NCBI RefSeq assembly: GCF_040689395.1
Contig: NZ_JBFAZX010000030.1
Span: 26,952-90,951 of the forward strand
Length of the DNA: 64,000 bases
Direction of reading: 5' to 3'
Source of the DNA: Dactylosporangium sp040689395
GTDB lineage: Bacteria; Actinomycetota; Actinomycetes; Mycobacteriales; Micromonosporaceae
Part shown: positions 1 through 7,654 of the stretch, one piece after another
How the letters are laid out: the number at the start of each line of letters is the position of its first letter
Position numbering within the stretch: the stretch's first letter is position 1
The notes under the pieces: generated by a model
The model's database searches: none
Told to the model about the DNA's origin: nothing
What the model saw: only the letters and a program-made list of their open reading frames with translations
Program-made: the position numbers and the translations under genes

Positions 1-472
1 CCTCGCGGGCCGGGCGACGGCGCCGGAGTACACGTTCACGGTCGCGGGGCGGTGGCTCGCCGCGGTCCTGTCCGGCTCGATCTCCTGGGAGGACCTCCTG
101 CTGTCGCTGCGGCTGAGCGCGCACCGCGATCCGGACCGCTACAACGACTACCTGATCGGGCTGCTCAAGCACGCCGAGGAGCAGGCACTACGGGCCGTCG
201 AGGCCTACGAGACCGGCCGCGACCAGGACGAGCGGATCACGATCCCGGTCGGCGAGCGCGTCTTCGAGGTCGGCCGGTACTGCCCGCACGCCGGGGAGGA
301 CCTCGCCATCGGCGCCGTCGTGGACGGTACGACGCTGCACTGCCTGGCCCACAACTTCGCGTTCGACCTGGAGACGGGCGAGTGCCTCAACGCGCGCTGC
401 GACCCGCTCGCGGTCAGCGCTGCGCGACGGGGCGCCCCAACAGGTGCCGGACCGTATCGGCCAGCACCCTGA
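1..472 (+). CDS. Rieske [2Fe-2S] domain protein, C-terminal part
   Basis: An open frame runs from the window edge (frame starting at base 2) to a TGA at 470-472, about 156 codons, with no start inside the window. The last third carries the two Rieske cluster motifs: YCPHAG (Cys-x-His) and, 15 residues after its His, CLAHNF (Cys-x-x-His). These coordinate a [2Fe-2S] cluster. The upstream part (WLAAVLSGSISWEDLLLSLR) is helical and not diagnostic. In actinobacteria a C-terminal Rieske domain of this kind occurs on metallo-beta-lactamase-fold hydrolases related to CMP-sialate hydroxylase, but that N-terminal domain lies outside the window, so the full identity is open. The 3' end overlaps the convergent sugar transferase by 59 bases. 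Confidence 0.72.
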   Translation, partial: LAGRATAPEYTFTVAGRWLAAVLSGSISWEDLLLSLRLSAHRDPDRYNDYLIGLLKHAEEQALRAVEAYETGRDQDERITIPVGERVFEVGRYCPHAGEDLAIGAVVDGTTLHCLAHNFAFDLETGECLNARCDPLAVSAARRGAPTGAGPYRPAP

Positions 473-1067
473 GGGTGGCGGCCAGGGTCGGGGCGGCGAG
501 GAACGCCGCCTCGATCGCGGTCCGTGCCGGGACGATCCGGGTGAGGTACCCCTGCGTCGTGCCCTCCTCCGCGACGCCGAGCACGTCGGCGTCGCGGAGG
601 CGCACCTGGGCCGGTCCGGTCAGCCCGGGCCGATGCTGGAGCACCCAGCGGCACTCGGGCGGGTACTGCCGGGCGAGCGCGGGGGTCTCCGGCCGCGGCC
701 CGACGAGCGTCATCTGCCCGCGGACCACGTGCCACAGCTGCGGCAGCTCGTCGAGGGACGTGCGGCGCAGGAAGGCACCGAGCCGGGTGATCCGGGGGTC
801 GCCGGCCGTGGTGAGGTCCGGCCCGGGCGCCCCGGTGCGCATCGAGCGCAGCTTGTACAGCACGAACGGGCGCTCCCGCTCGCCGAGCCGGATCTGGCGG
901 AACAGCGCCGGCCCGCGGCTGTCCAGCCGCACGGCCAGCATCAGTATCAGCAGCGGCACGCCGGTCAGCAGCAGTCCGGCTCCGCCGACGAGCAGGTCCA
1001 GCAGCCGCCGGGCCGGCCTCAGGCGGGTTTGGGCCGGGGCGGGCCGGGTGCGGTCTTCGGTCGTCAT
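414..1067 (-). CDS. Undecaprenyl-phosphate sugar phosphotransferase (initiating PGT)
   Basis: 217 aa, monotopic bacterial sugar transferase. One hydrophobic segment at about 24-47 is followed by the family core: DSRGPALFRQIRLGER, LYKLRSMRTG, TRLGAFLRRTSLDELPQL and MTLVGPRPE. The Asp-Glu of SLDELPQ is the catalytic pair of this family. It moves a sugar-1-phosphate from a nucleotide sugar to undecaprenyl phosphate at the inner membrane face, starting repeat-unit assembly. The length matches the short PglC/WecP-like catalytic-core type rather than the long WbaP/WbaZ type. It is the last gene of the exopolysaccharide operon, 3 bases after the preceding stop. With the dehydratase and DegT aminotransferase upstream, an amino-deoxy sugar such as a bacillosamine relative is a plausible first sugar; that is inference. 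Confidence 0.93.
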   Translation of the reverse strand: MTTEDRTRPAPAQTRLRPARRLLDLLVGGAGLLLTGVPLLILMLAVRLDSRGPALFRQIRLGERERPFVLYKLRSMRTGAPGPDLTTAGDPRITRLGAFLRRTSLDELPQLWHVVRGQMTLVGPRPETPALARQYPPECRWVLQHRPGLTGPAQVRLRDADVLGVAEEGTTQGYLTRIVPARTAIEAAFLAAPTLAATLRVLADTVRHLLGRPVAQR

Positions 1068-1070
1068 GGC

Positions 1071-2108
1071 TCAACCCGTCCCGGCAGCGAGGAACACGTC
1101 GGTGAACACCTTGGCCAGCATCGCGAGATCGGTTTGCAGGTCGGTCTCGAGCGACGAGGGCGACAGGTGCGTGAACAAGCGGGCCCCCGCGGTGCGCCGC
1201 CGCAGCAGCCCCTCCCACAGGGCGTTGCCGCGCAGCCCCGGGTCGAGCAGGCGGTACGTCTCGCCCTGGTACTGCTGGCGCCAGGTCCACACGTCGACGG
1301 CGGCGGCGCCCTGCTGGCGCGGGATGTCGACGAACGTGGTGAGGCTCGGCCCGGCGTCGGTCCCGGCGTATGCGCCCGGATGGGCCAGGGCCTTGCGCGC
1401 CTGCAGCGTCGCCAGCCCGTCCCAGCCGCGCCGCTTCGCCTCCGCCCACGCCGCCCGCTGAGCGGTGTCCTGGTCGACGCCCCAGCCGCGGTACGTCGCC
1501 GGCGCCAGCAGCCCGGTCGAGAGGTCCATGACGTCGACCCGCCGGGAGCGCAGGTACCCGTCGACGGCGTCGGCCGTCAGCTGCGGGTACTGCGCGCGGG
1601 CCTGACTGGCGCAGGCCGCCGCGCCGCCCGGGGGCGCGGGGCGGCCCGGCAGGCAGCCCAGCTCGGGCACCAGGAGGTCGACGAGCAGCCGCTTGCCGGG
1701 CGCGGCCGCTTGCAGCGCCTCGGCGGCGGCGTCGAGGAACCGCTGCACCCGCTCCGCGGAGTCGAGCCCGTCGCGGTAACCGAGCTCGTCGGCGATCTTG
1801 ATGCCGGCCACGCCGGGCCGGGTCGCGAGCCGCGCGATCGTCGCCACGGCGCCGCGGAACGAGTCCGGCCCGGCCAGCCAGCGCTTGACCAGGTCCGACT
1901 CGAGCCAGACGGTCAGCCCGAGCTGGTGCGCGGTGCTCACCGCGGCCGCGTACCGGTCGCCGCTGGTGCCGACGACCGGCTGCTGCGACGGTGCCCAGGA
2001 CGCGACGGGCGCTCGGTGCGGACTCGACGCCGGCCGCAGCGCCAGCGCGGTGCCGGCGGCGGCCAGCAGGACCCCCGCCGCGCCGATCAGGATCGTTCGT
2101 GTTCTCAC
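1071..2108 (-). CDS. Secreted protein, possible TIM-barrel glycosidase-like
   Basis: 345 aa from a GTG start preceded by GGAG. The start shares GTGA with the flippase stop. A signal peptide or N-terminal anchor is clear (RTRTILIGAAGVLLAAAGTALAL), so the protein acts outside the cell or on the outer membrane face. The body alternates short hydrophobic strands with helices (TVWLESDLVKRWL, GVAGIKIADELGYRDG, KRLLVDLLVPELG, VDVWTWRQQY), the rhythm of a beta/alpha barrel glycoside hydrolase. I cannot name a family or the catalytic residues. Its place between flippase and initiating transferase suggests a job on the exported polysaccharide, for instance trimming or chain release. It could instead be a non-catalytic binding protein. 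Confidence 0.6.
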   Translation of the reverse strand: MRTRTILIGAAGVLLAAAGTALALRPASSPHRAPVASWAPSQQPVVGTSGDRYAAAVSTAHQLGLTVWLESDLVKRWLAGPDSFRGAVATIARLATRPGVAGIKIADELGYRDGLDSAERVQRFLDAAAEALQAAAPGKRLLVDLLVPELGCLPGRPAPPGGAAACASQARAQYPQLTADAVDGYLRSRRVDVMDLSTGLLAPATYRGWGVDQDTAQRAAWAEAKRRGWDGLATLQARKALAHPGAYAGTDAGPSLTTFVDIPRQQGAAAVDVWTWRQQYQGETYRLLDPGLRGNALWEGLLRRRTAGARLFTHLSPSSLETDLQTDLAMLAKVFTDVFLAAGTG

Positions 2109-3364
2109 GGTTCACTCCTGCGGGTCAGGGCGAAGCACACCAGCAGCGTCGCGACGGTCAGCAGGTAGGCGACGCTCGACGCGATGGCCGCGCCGACCAC
2201 CCCGTGCCGCGGGATCAGCAGCAGGTCGCCGGCGACGGTGGCGGCGACCCCGATGCCGACGGCCAGCGAGGAGAGCCCCGGCCGCCCGACGCCGTACAGG
2301 TAGGCGGTGACCACGCCCGCCACGCCCTCGCCGATGAGACCGCCCAGCAGGATCCACACGGGCACCACGGCGCCGTCGAAGTCGGCGCCGTACAGCAGGG
2401 GCAGCAGGGTGCCGGCGGCCAGCGCCAGCGGGATCGCGGTCAGCGCGGTCAGCCCGGCCGCCGGGGCGAGCAGCGCCCGGGTGCGGGCCCGGGCGTCGCG
2501 CCCGTCCCGCGCGGCGAAGGCCGGGTAGAGCACGTAGTTGACCGCCTGACCGGGCAGCCGCAGCAGCTCGGCGTACTTGCTGGCGACCGCGTAGACGCCG
2601 AGCGTCGCGGGGCCGGCCAGCGCGCCGAGGATGGCGACGTCGAGGCGCAGGTTGACCAGCGCCAGGACGCCGCCCAGCTGGCCGCGCCAGCCGAAGCCAC
2701 AGATCTGCCGGCCCAGCCGGTGACTCGGCCGGTCCCATCCGGCGAAGAAGCCGAGGCGGCGCAGGCGCACGACGATGACGACCGCCACCGCGACGTCGGC
2801 GACGACGAGGGCCCACAGCAGCGTCCAGACACCCGCGCCGAACGGCAGCAGGGCGAGGTACAGCGGCAGGAAGGCGGCCTCCTCACCGACGATGGCCGCG
2901 TTGGCGCCGGGCAGGTCCCCGGATCCTTGCAGCAGCGCCTTGCCGACCGCGACGAACAGCTGGCTGAACACGGCCACCGCCGCGGCCGCCACCATGGGCG
3001 TGCCCCAGGACCGGAAGAACACCAGGTGCAGCACCGGGGTGAGCGCCAGCCAGCCCACCGCGGCGGCGGTGGCGCCGAGCCAGGTGAGCGCGACGAGGGT
3101 CGGGCGCAGCCGCGGGTCGGCGGAGCGGCTGCCGAGGAAGAACGGCGCGGCGCCCGGCAGGCCGGCGGCGGCGACCACGCCGGCCAGCCCGGGCAGCACG
3201 CGCAGCAGGGTGAACCCGCCGACCAGGTCCGGCCCGCCGGTGCGGGCGACGAGGACGGTGGCCGCGGCGAGGGAGATCAGGGCGCCGAGCCGGGCGACCA
3301 GGTTGCCGGCGACGAGCCGCCGGGCGCGCACCCGCCGGGGCGCTGGAGTGACGAGCGCGGTCAT
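2105..3364 (-). CDS. Polysaccharide flippase (Wzx/MurJ-like, MATE-type)
   Basis: 419 aa. The ATG start overlaps the ligase stop by 4 bases (ATGA), which fixes the start inside a longer open frame. The protein is nearly all membrane helices (about 12): N-terminal LVAGNLVARLGALISLAAATVLVARTGG-type helices, the pattern LGVYAVASKYAELLRLP in the middle, and IPRHGVVGAAIASSVAYLL at the end. The last is typical of oligosaccharidyl-lipid flippases of the polysaccharide biosynthesis family. Such proteins turn undecaprenyl-diphosphate-linked repeat units to the outer membrane face. It sits directly downstream of the O-antigen-ligase-like protein, the usual pairing in a Wzx/Wzy system. Confidence 0.88.
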   Translation of the reverse strand: MTALVTPAPRRVRARRLVAGNLVARLGALISLAAATVLVARTGGPDLVGGFTLLRVLPGLAGVVAAAGLPGAAPFFLGSRSADPRLRPTLVALTWLGATAAAVGWLALTPVLHLVFFRSWGTPMVAAAAVAVFSQLFVAVGKALLQGSGDLPGANAAIVGEEAAFLPLYLALLPFGAGVWTLLWALVVADVAVAVVIVVRLRRLGFFAGWDRPSHRLGRQICGFGWRGQLGGVLALVNLRLDVAILGALAGPATLGVYAVASKYAELLRLPGQAVNYVLYPAFAARDGRDARARTRALLAPAAGLTALTAIPLALAAGTLLPLLYGADFDGAVVPVWILLGGLIGEGVAGVVTAYLYGVGRPGLSSLAVGIGVAATVAGDLLLIPRHGVVGAAIASSVAYLLTVATLLVCFALTRRSEP

Positions 3365-4656
3365 CGCCGCCTCCCGGACAGCTCGAGGGCGGCGATGAGC
3401 CCGAGCAGGGCCCAGACGTGACGAAAGTGCAGTACCTCGTAGATGAACCCGGACAGGCCGATCGCGACCGCCGCCGCGGCGAGCAGCTCCGGCCGGGGCA
3501 CGACCACGCGGTGCTGCGGCCCCACCCCGTCGGCCGCGCTGATCCGGCGGGCCCGGACGGCGACCGCGGCGACGAGCAGGGCGAGCGCGATCCCGCCGAG
3601 CGCGCCGCGTTCGAGGACGGCGGCGAGGTAGTCGTCGTGGGCCTCCTTGACGTAGGGAGCCTGGCCGGCCCGCAGCGTCGCCTCCGTGCTCGCCGGGCCG
3701 ATGCCGAAGGGGTGCGGTGTCTCCAGCCACAGCCGGGCGGTCTCGGCCGCCACGGTGGAGCGGCTGCCGCTGCTTTCCGCCTCCCGGCCCAGCGAGTCGC
3801 GAATCCAGGGGGAGGACTGCTCGGTCCGGTCCACCCAGCCGGTGACGTCCGCCGTGGACACGACGGTGATGGCGCCGAGCGCGAGCACGGCGGCGGCCGC
3901 CAGCGTGACCGTCGCCCCGCGCCGGCGGGCCAGCGCGAACAGCCCGCCCAGGGCGGTCGCGACCAGCATGGCGAGGATCCCGCCGTTGGACAGGGTCAGC
4001 AGGACCGCGGTGACGACGACGGCGCACGCGAGCCGGCGTGCCCAGGTGCGCCGCGGGCGGCGAGCGGCCCGCATGACCAGCAGCGCGCACACGAAATAGC
4101 TCGCGGCGAGGTTCGGATCGCCAAGGGTGAGGGAGGCGCGGATGCCGTCGCGCTCGGTGATGCCGCTGAGCCAGGGTACCCCGGCCAGCTCGCCGATGAT
4201 CATCAGCGCGGCCCAGCCGGTGGCGCTGTACGCCCAGGCACGGCACAACACGTCCAGCACCCGGTGGTCCCGGCCGATGGTGGCGATCACCGCGGCCCAG
4301 GCGAACACGAACAGGTCCTGGGCGAGCGCGACCGTGCCGCGCCAGACGACGCCCGCCTGCCCGCCGTTGACCGTGGCCGCGACCGCGCCGGCGGCCATCG
4401 CCAGGCCGACCGGCAGCGCGTACGGCAGGCGCACCGGCAGCGCCAGCGCCGATGCTCGGACGGTGCCGGCGAGCATGGCGGCGAGCAGCGCCAGGTCGAC
4501 CAGGCCGCTGTTGCCCGGCCCGGAGGGGCGCAGCAGCGGCAGGCTCACGACGGCCGCCGAGACGAACACGTGCAGCAGCCGCCAGCGCGCGGGCCGCACG
4601 GCCACCGGCCCGGGGCGCGGGCCGGCGGCGGTCGCGGCGGTGGTGGTCGCGGTCAC
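3361..4656 (-). CDS. O-antigen ligase / polymerase-like membrane protein
   Basis: 431 aa from GTG, overlapping the preceding stop as GTGA. About 10-12 membrane helices surround one large hydrophilic loop (about 250-350), with SNGGILAMLVATALGG, then HPFGIGPASTEATLRAG and YVKEAHDDYLAAVLERGALGG. The G-I-G-P followed by an H-x-x-Y/L stretch matches the Wzy_C (O-antigen ligase/polymerase) family, where the loop holds the key Arg and His residues. It should polymerise repeat units or ligate the finished chain outside the membrane. The operon has no other polymerase candidate, so the Wzy role is the simplest reading. Confidence 0.85.
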   Translation of the reverse strand: MTATTTAATAAGPRPGPVAVRPARWRLLHVFVSAAVVSLPLLRPSGPGNSGLVDLALLAAMLAGTVRASALALPVRLPYALPVGLAMAAGAVAATVNGGQAGVVWRGTVALAQDLFVFAWAAVIATIGRDHRVLDVLCRAWAYSATGWAALMIIGELAGVPWLSGITERDGIRASLTLGDPNLAASYFVCALLVMRAARRPRRTWARRLACAVVVTAVLLTLSNGGILAMLVATALGGLFALARRRGATVTLAAAAVLALGAITVVSTADVTGWVDRTEQSSPWIRDSLGREAESSGSRSTVAAETARLWLETPHPFGIGPASTEATLRAGQAPYVKEAHDDYLAAVLERGALGGIALALLVAAVAVRARRISAADGVGPQHRVVVPRPELLAAAAVAIGLSGFIYEVLHFRHVWALLGLIAALELSGRRR

Positions 4657-5795
4657 CGCAGCGCCCCGGCCGCGTCGGTCACGCCGGTCGGTTCGTCCCC
4701 GTGCGATTCGTCCCCGGGCGCCACAACGCCCGGACCGGGCGGCGCGGGCGGCTCGGCCGGGCCGGCCCCGCCGCCCACGAGCTGGACGAGCAGGTTCAGG
4801 TGGTCCCGGGCGAAGCCCGGATGGTCGGCCGTGGCGGCGACGTCCGCGACCCCGGCGAGCAGCACGTCGCGCCAGCGTCCGCGGTCGGCGCCGAGCCGCT
4901 CCAGGGCGCCGGACAGGTGCTCCCGCACCAGCTCGCCGAACCAGCCCCGCCCGGCCGCCGCGTGGGCGATGCCGGCGCCCCACCGGTCGGCGCGCAGGCC
5001 GCGGTGACCGGGCACGCGGGCCCCGGGGGCCACGTGCCGGTCGAGGTACAGCGCGTAGCTGACGGCGAAGCGGGCGACGTCGCGCAGCGGCTCGCCGGCC
5101 GACCGGCCGCACTCCCAGTCCACCACCCCGACGACCCGCCCCCGGTCGACCAGCAGGTTGCCGAACCAGTAGTCGCCGTGCACCACGGTCCGCGGCGTGC
5201 GCTCGGCGGCGAGGCGACACGCCGCCGCGGCCAGACGCGGGTGCGCTACCGGGAGGCCCGGATGATCCGGGAACCGGCGCCGGATCGCGTCGAGGGCGTC
5301 GGTCAGCAGCGTGACCGGGGCCGGCGGGCCGGCGGTGCGCCGCTGCAGCTCGGCCAGCCAGTCGCCGGCGACGCGGAAGTCGGCCCCGACGCTGCGCCGC
5401 CGCGCGGTGTGCCGCCAGCCGTGATAGCCGACCGCCATCGGCGTGCCCAGCAGCGCCGTGCACGCCAGCGCGGGCAGGCCGCGGTAGCCGAGATAGCCCA
5501 GTGGCCGGGGCAGCGTCGTGGCCAGCCGGCCAAGGCCGAGCTCGGCCAGGCGCCCCAGGAACGCACCCTCCCGCCGCACCACCCGCGCCGCGGCCATGGT
5601 GGTCGGCACCTTGACGACGAACGAGGGCCCGTAGTCGTCGAGCAGGATCAGGGTGAGCTTCGCGTTCGGGTCCCGCGAGCCGGCCAGCAGCACCGTCCGG
5701 GTGCCCGGCCGGCGCAGCAGCCGGTCCAGCCGCGGCGGCTCGGGCGGCGGCGGGCCGGGAATTCCCGCGGCGGCCGGCGCGGCCGGCGTCGTCAT
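4653..5795 (-). CDS. Aminoglycoside-phosphotransferase-fold kinase (APH family)
   Basis: 380 aa with ATGA overlaps at both ends. The C-terminal lobe holds the APH catalytic and metal-binding motifs: VVHGDYWFGNLL (HGDxxxxN) and VGVVDWECG (second metal Asp). The N-lobe has the pattern FVVKVPTTMAAARVVRREGAFL, with a candidate ATP-binding Lys and Glu. The fold phosphorylates small hydroxyl compounds such as antibiotics, choline, homoserine or sugars. Inside an exopolysaccharide operon a sugar or lipid-head kinase is more likely than antibiotic resistance. A Pro-rich N-terminus and a Pro/Gly/Asp-rich tail look disordered. The substrate cannot be read from sequence. Confidence 0.78.
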   Translation of the reverse strand: MTTPAAPAAAGIPGPPPPEPPRLDRLLRRPGTRTVLLAGSRDPNAKLTLILLDDYGPSFVVKVPTTMAAARVVRREGAFLGRLAELGLGRLATTLPRPLGYLGYRGLPALACTALLGTPMAVGYHGWRHTARRRSVGADFRVAGDWLAELQRRTAGPPAPVTLLTDALDAIRRRFPDHPGLPVAHPRLAAAACRLAAERTPRTVVHGDYWFGNLLVDRGRVVGVVDWECGRSAGEPLRDVARFAVSYALYLDRHVAPGARVPGHRGLRADRWGAGIAHAAAGRGWFGELVREHLSGALERLGADRGRWRDVLLAGVADVAATADHPGFARDHLNLLVQLVGGGAGPAEPPAPPGPGVVAPGDESHGDEPTGVTDAAGALR

Positions 5796-6223
5796 CGTGC
5801 CCCGATCACGAGCTGCTCGCCGGCCGGCACCCGGGCCAGCAGCCCCGGGAAGCGTCGCACCAGCCGTACTGCCGTCCACAGTGGAGCGTGCAACCGGCGC
5901 ACGCCGCTGGGCACGGTGAGCACGCAGCGCGCGGTCCAGCGCAGCGAGCCGGGCGTCACCTGGGTCAGCGTGACCGGCTCGGCCAGCGACGGCAGGGCCA
6001 CGTACTCGGCGCGGATGCGCATCCCGGCGCGCCGGGCGACCCGGCGCAGCCGCCGTCCGCCCACGAGCACCACCTGGGTGCCCGCGGGCAGGGCGCGGAC
6101 CTGCCGCACCGCGTCCCTGCGCCGCGCGACGCGCACCACCACCGCGCCGCGCGGCACCAGCAGGCACCAGCGCTGGTCGAGGGCATGCGCACCGTGCGGC
6201 GCGTCGCGTTGTAGAGCCGGCAT
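5792..6223 (-). CDS. Small unknown protein of the polysaccharide operon
   Basis: 143 aa, ATG start with a good AGGAG 6 bases upstream. The stop overlaps the next start by 4 bases, so it is translated as part of the operon. I do not recognise the family. The sequence is rich in Arg, Val and Leu, with short predicted strands (WCLLVPRGAVVVRV, GTQVVLVGGRRLRRVARRAGM, EPVTLTQVTP) and a basic, amphipathic end (PLWTAVRLVRRFPGLLARV) that could lie on the membrane. There is no signal peptide and no obvious catalytic motif. The GTQVVLVGG segment resembles a Rossmann-type strand-turn, so a truncated nucleotide- or SAM-binding fold is possible but unsupported. Its fixed place between the RtcB-like and APH-like genes suggests the three work together. 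Confidence 0.6.
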   Translation of the reverse strand: MPALQRDAPHGAHALDQRWCLLVPRGAVVVRVARRRDAVRQVRALPAGTQVVLVGGRRLRRVARRAGMRIRAEYVALPSLAEPVTLTQVTPGSLRWTARCVLTVPSGVRRLHAPLWTAVRLVRRFPGLLARVPAGEQLVIGAR

Positions 6224-6232
6224 CGGATCTCC

Positions 6233-7654
6233 TCAGTTCAGCACCGCGAGGGGGCGCAGCCGGGCGACCGGCCGGACCAGGCCGTTGTCCACCAGCACGC
6301 GCAGCGCCGCGTTGACACCGTTGTCGTCGAGGTGGCGCACCCGCGTGGGCGCGGCGTCGTCGTATCTGAACCGCAGGGTCTCGTGCCCGGCGGGATGCGG
6401 GCCGGAGAGCCCCCGCTCGGCGAAGCTGGAGACCAGGGTGCCCGCGCCGTGACAGGCGGAGTGCAGGCTGTCGGCCGCGTCCGGCCCGGCGACCGCCAGG
6501 TACGAGGAGGTCCGGTGGGTGCCGGGCAGCAGCACTGCCTGGCCCGTGGTGGCGAACACCGTGCCCGGCGGGCAGCGCCACGCCGGGTAGGCGCGGCAGG
6601 CGTTGTGCCGGTGCACGACCGCCGGCGCGCCGCTGACCTCCTCCTCGTAGATGGAGTTGTGCGGCGAGTCGACGACCAGGCGGCCGCCGCTGCCGCCGAA
6701 GACCGTCGCGGCGATGCGCCGCAGCGCGGCGTAGGTGGCCATCCGGAAGGCGAAGCCGTAGTTCATCGCGGCCGCGTTGGCCAGCATCAGCCGCTGCCCC
6801 TCGTCGCTGTCGCGATGCACCGGCGGGCAGCCGCCGGTGAAGTACAGCGACAGGCGTTCCCGCAGCTGCCGGTACGAGCGCGCGGTCGCCAGGTGGAACA
6901 GCGGCTTCTGCACCGCCATCGCCATTCGCAGCTGGCGCGGGTAGTGCTTGCGGCGGCCGAACAGCGCGCCGATCTCGCCGGTGAGCACGCCGCCGCCGGC
7001 GTGGTACTGCAGCGTCAGCTGCCCCTGCCGCACGCCCAGCAGCTCGGCCGTCCGCTCGTCGAGGACCTCCTCGACGACCTGCAGCTCGACGAAGTGGTTC
7101 GACGGGCCGACCGTGCCGAAGCGCAGCCGGGCGAGCTGGTAGGCCAGCCCCGGCAGCTCCCGCGCCAGCCGGTCGGCGCCGCCGTAGCGGTCGAGGTCGA
7201 GCCGGCCGGACTCCTCCACTCGGGTCAGCTCGGCGGCGTCGACCTCGAACCGCTCGGCGGCGAAGTAGGCGCCGTCCACCGCCGCCCGCCGCACCTCGTG
7301 CGCGGAGAGCTCCCGCAGGTTGCGCGCCGGATAGGGGTAGCGCTCCCGGACCCGCCGGTAGAACTCGGCGACGCCGGCCGGGCCGGGCCGCTCGCAGTCC
7401 AGCGTCAGCAGCGCCATCCCGCAGTTCACCGACGCCGAGGTGAGTGTCGGGCGGATCGTGCCCACCGTCGCGACCGCCACCGACGAGGGAAGCTCCAGGT
7501 TGGACTTGTGGTGGAAGTCCGGCAGCACCACCGGCGGCGCGGCCAGGTCGGCCGCACCGGCCTGGGACACCACCTCGGCGAGAGCGGCCTGGTCGGCCGG
7601 CAGGTCCGGGCCGTCGAAGACCGTCGGCGCACGGCCGATGAGATTCAGTTCCAC
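6233..7654 (-). CDS. RtcB-like protein with one altered metal ligand
   Basis: 473 aa from GTG (GGAG 6 bases upstream), overlapping the GT4 stop by 10 bases. The RtcB 3'-phosphate RNA ligase signature is present in order: PDFHHKSNL (47-53) for the usual PDvHxGkG, VNCGMAL (76-82) for DIGCGM, SNHFVELQ (185-192), YHAGGG (217-222), PHNSIYEE, VHRHNACRAYP (usual vHRKGATRAFP), LLPGTHRTSSYL (usual iPGsMGTxSY) and CHGAG (401-405). The metal ligands Cys78, His187, His218 and His332 and the guanylylated His402 are retained. The canonical Asp three residues before the Cys is Ser75, and the Lys of RKG is His. RtcB enzymes join RNA ends using GTP and Mn2+. An operon of sugar enzymes is an unusual home, so the substrate may not be RNA. 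Confidence 0.8.
   Translation of the reverse strand: MELNLIGRAPTVFDGPDLPADQAALAEVVSQAGAADLAAPPVVLPDFHHKSNLELPSSVAVATVGTIRPTLTSASVNCGMALLTLDCERPGPAGVAEFYRRVRERYPYPARNLRELSAHEVRRAAVDGAYFAAERFEVDAAELTRVEESGRLDLDRYGGADRLARELPGLAYQLARLRFGTVGPSNHFVELQVVEEVLDERTAELLGVRQGQLTLQYHAGGGVLTGEIGALFGRRKHYPRQLRMAMAVQKPLFHLATARSYRQLRERLSLYFTGGCPPVHRDSDEGQRLMLANAAAMNYGFAFRMATYAALRRIAATVFGGSGGRLVVDSPHNSIYEEEVSGAPAVVHRHNACRAYPAWRCPPGTVFATTGQAVLLPGTHRTSSYLAVAGPDAADSLHSACHGAGTLVSSFAERGLSGPHPAGHETLRFRYDDAAPTRVRHLDDNGVNAALRVLVDNGLVRPVARLRPLAVLN

Noticed and set aside
205..2115. Long minus-strand frame of 636 codons over the first two polysaccharide genes
   Set aside because: Its protein is an Arg/Ala/Gly/Pro-rich string without domains, and it is offset from two real genes with clear motifs. 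Long empty frames are expected at this GC.
4653..5795. Aminoglycoside resistance gene
   Set aside because: The APH fold is real, but position inside a translationally coupled polysaccharide operon makes an endogenous sugar or lipid kinase more likely.
5792..6223. SAM-dependent methyltransferase
   Set aside because: One strand-turn (GTQVVLVGG) is suggestive, but the protein is too short and lacks the remaining motifs.
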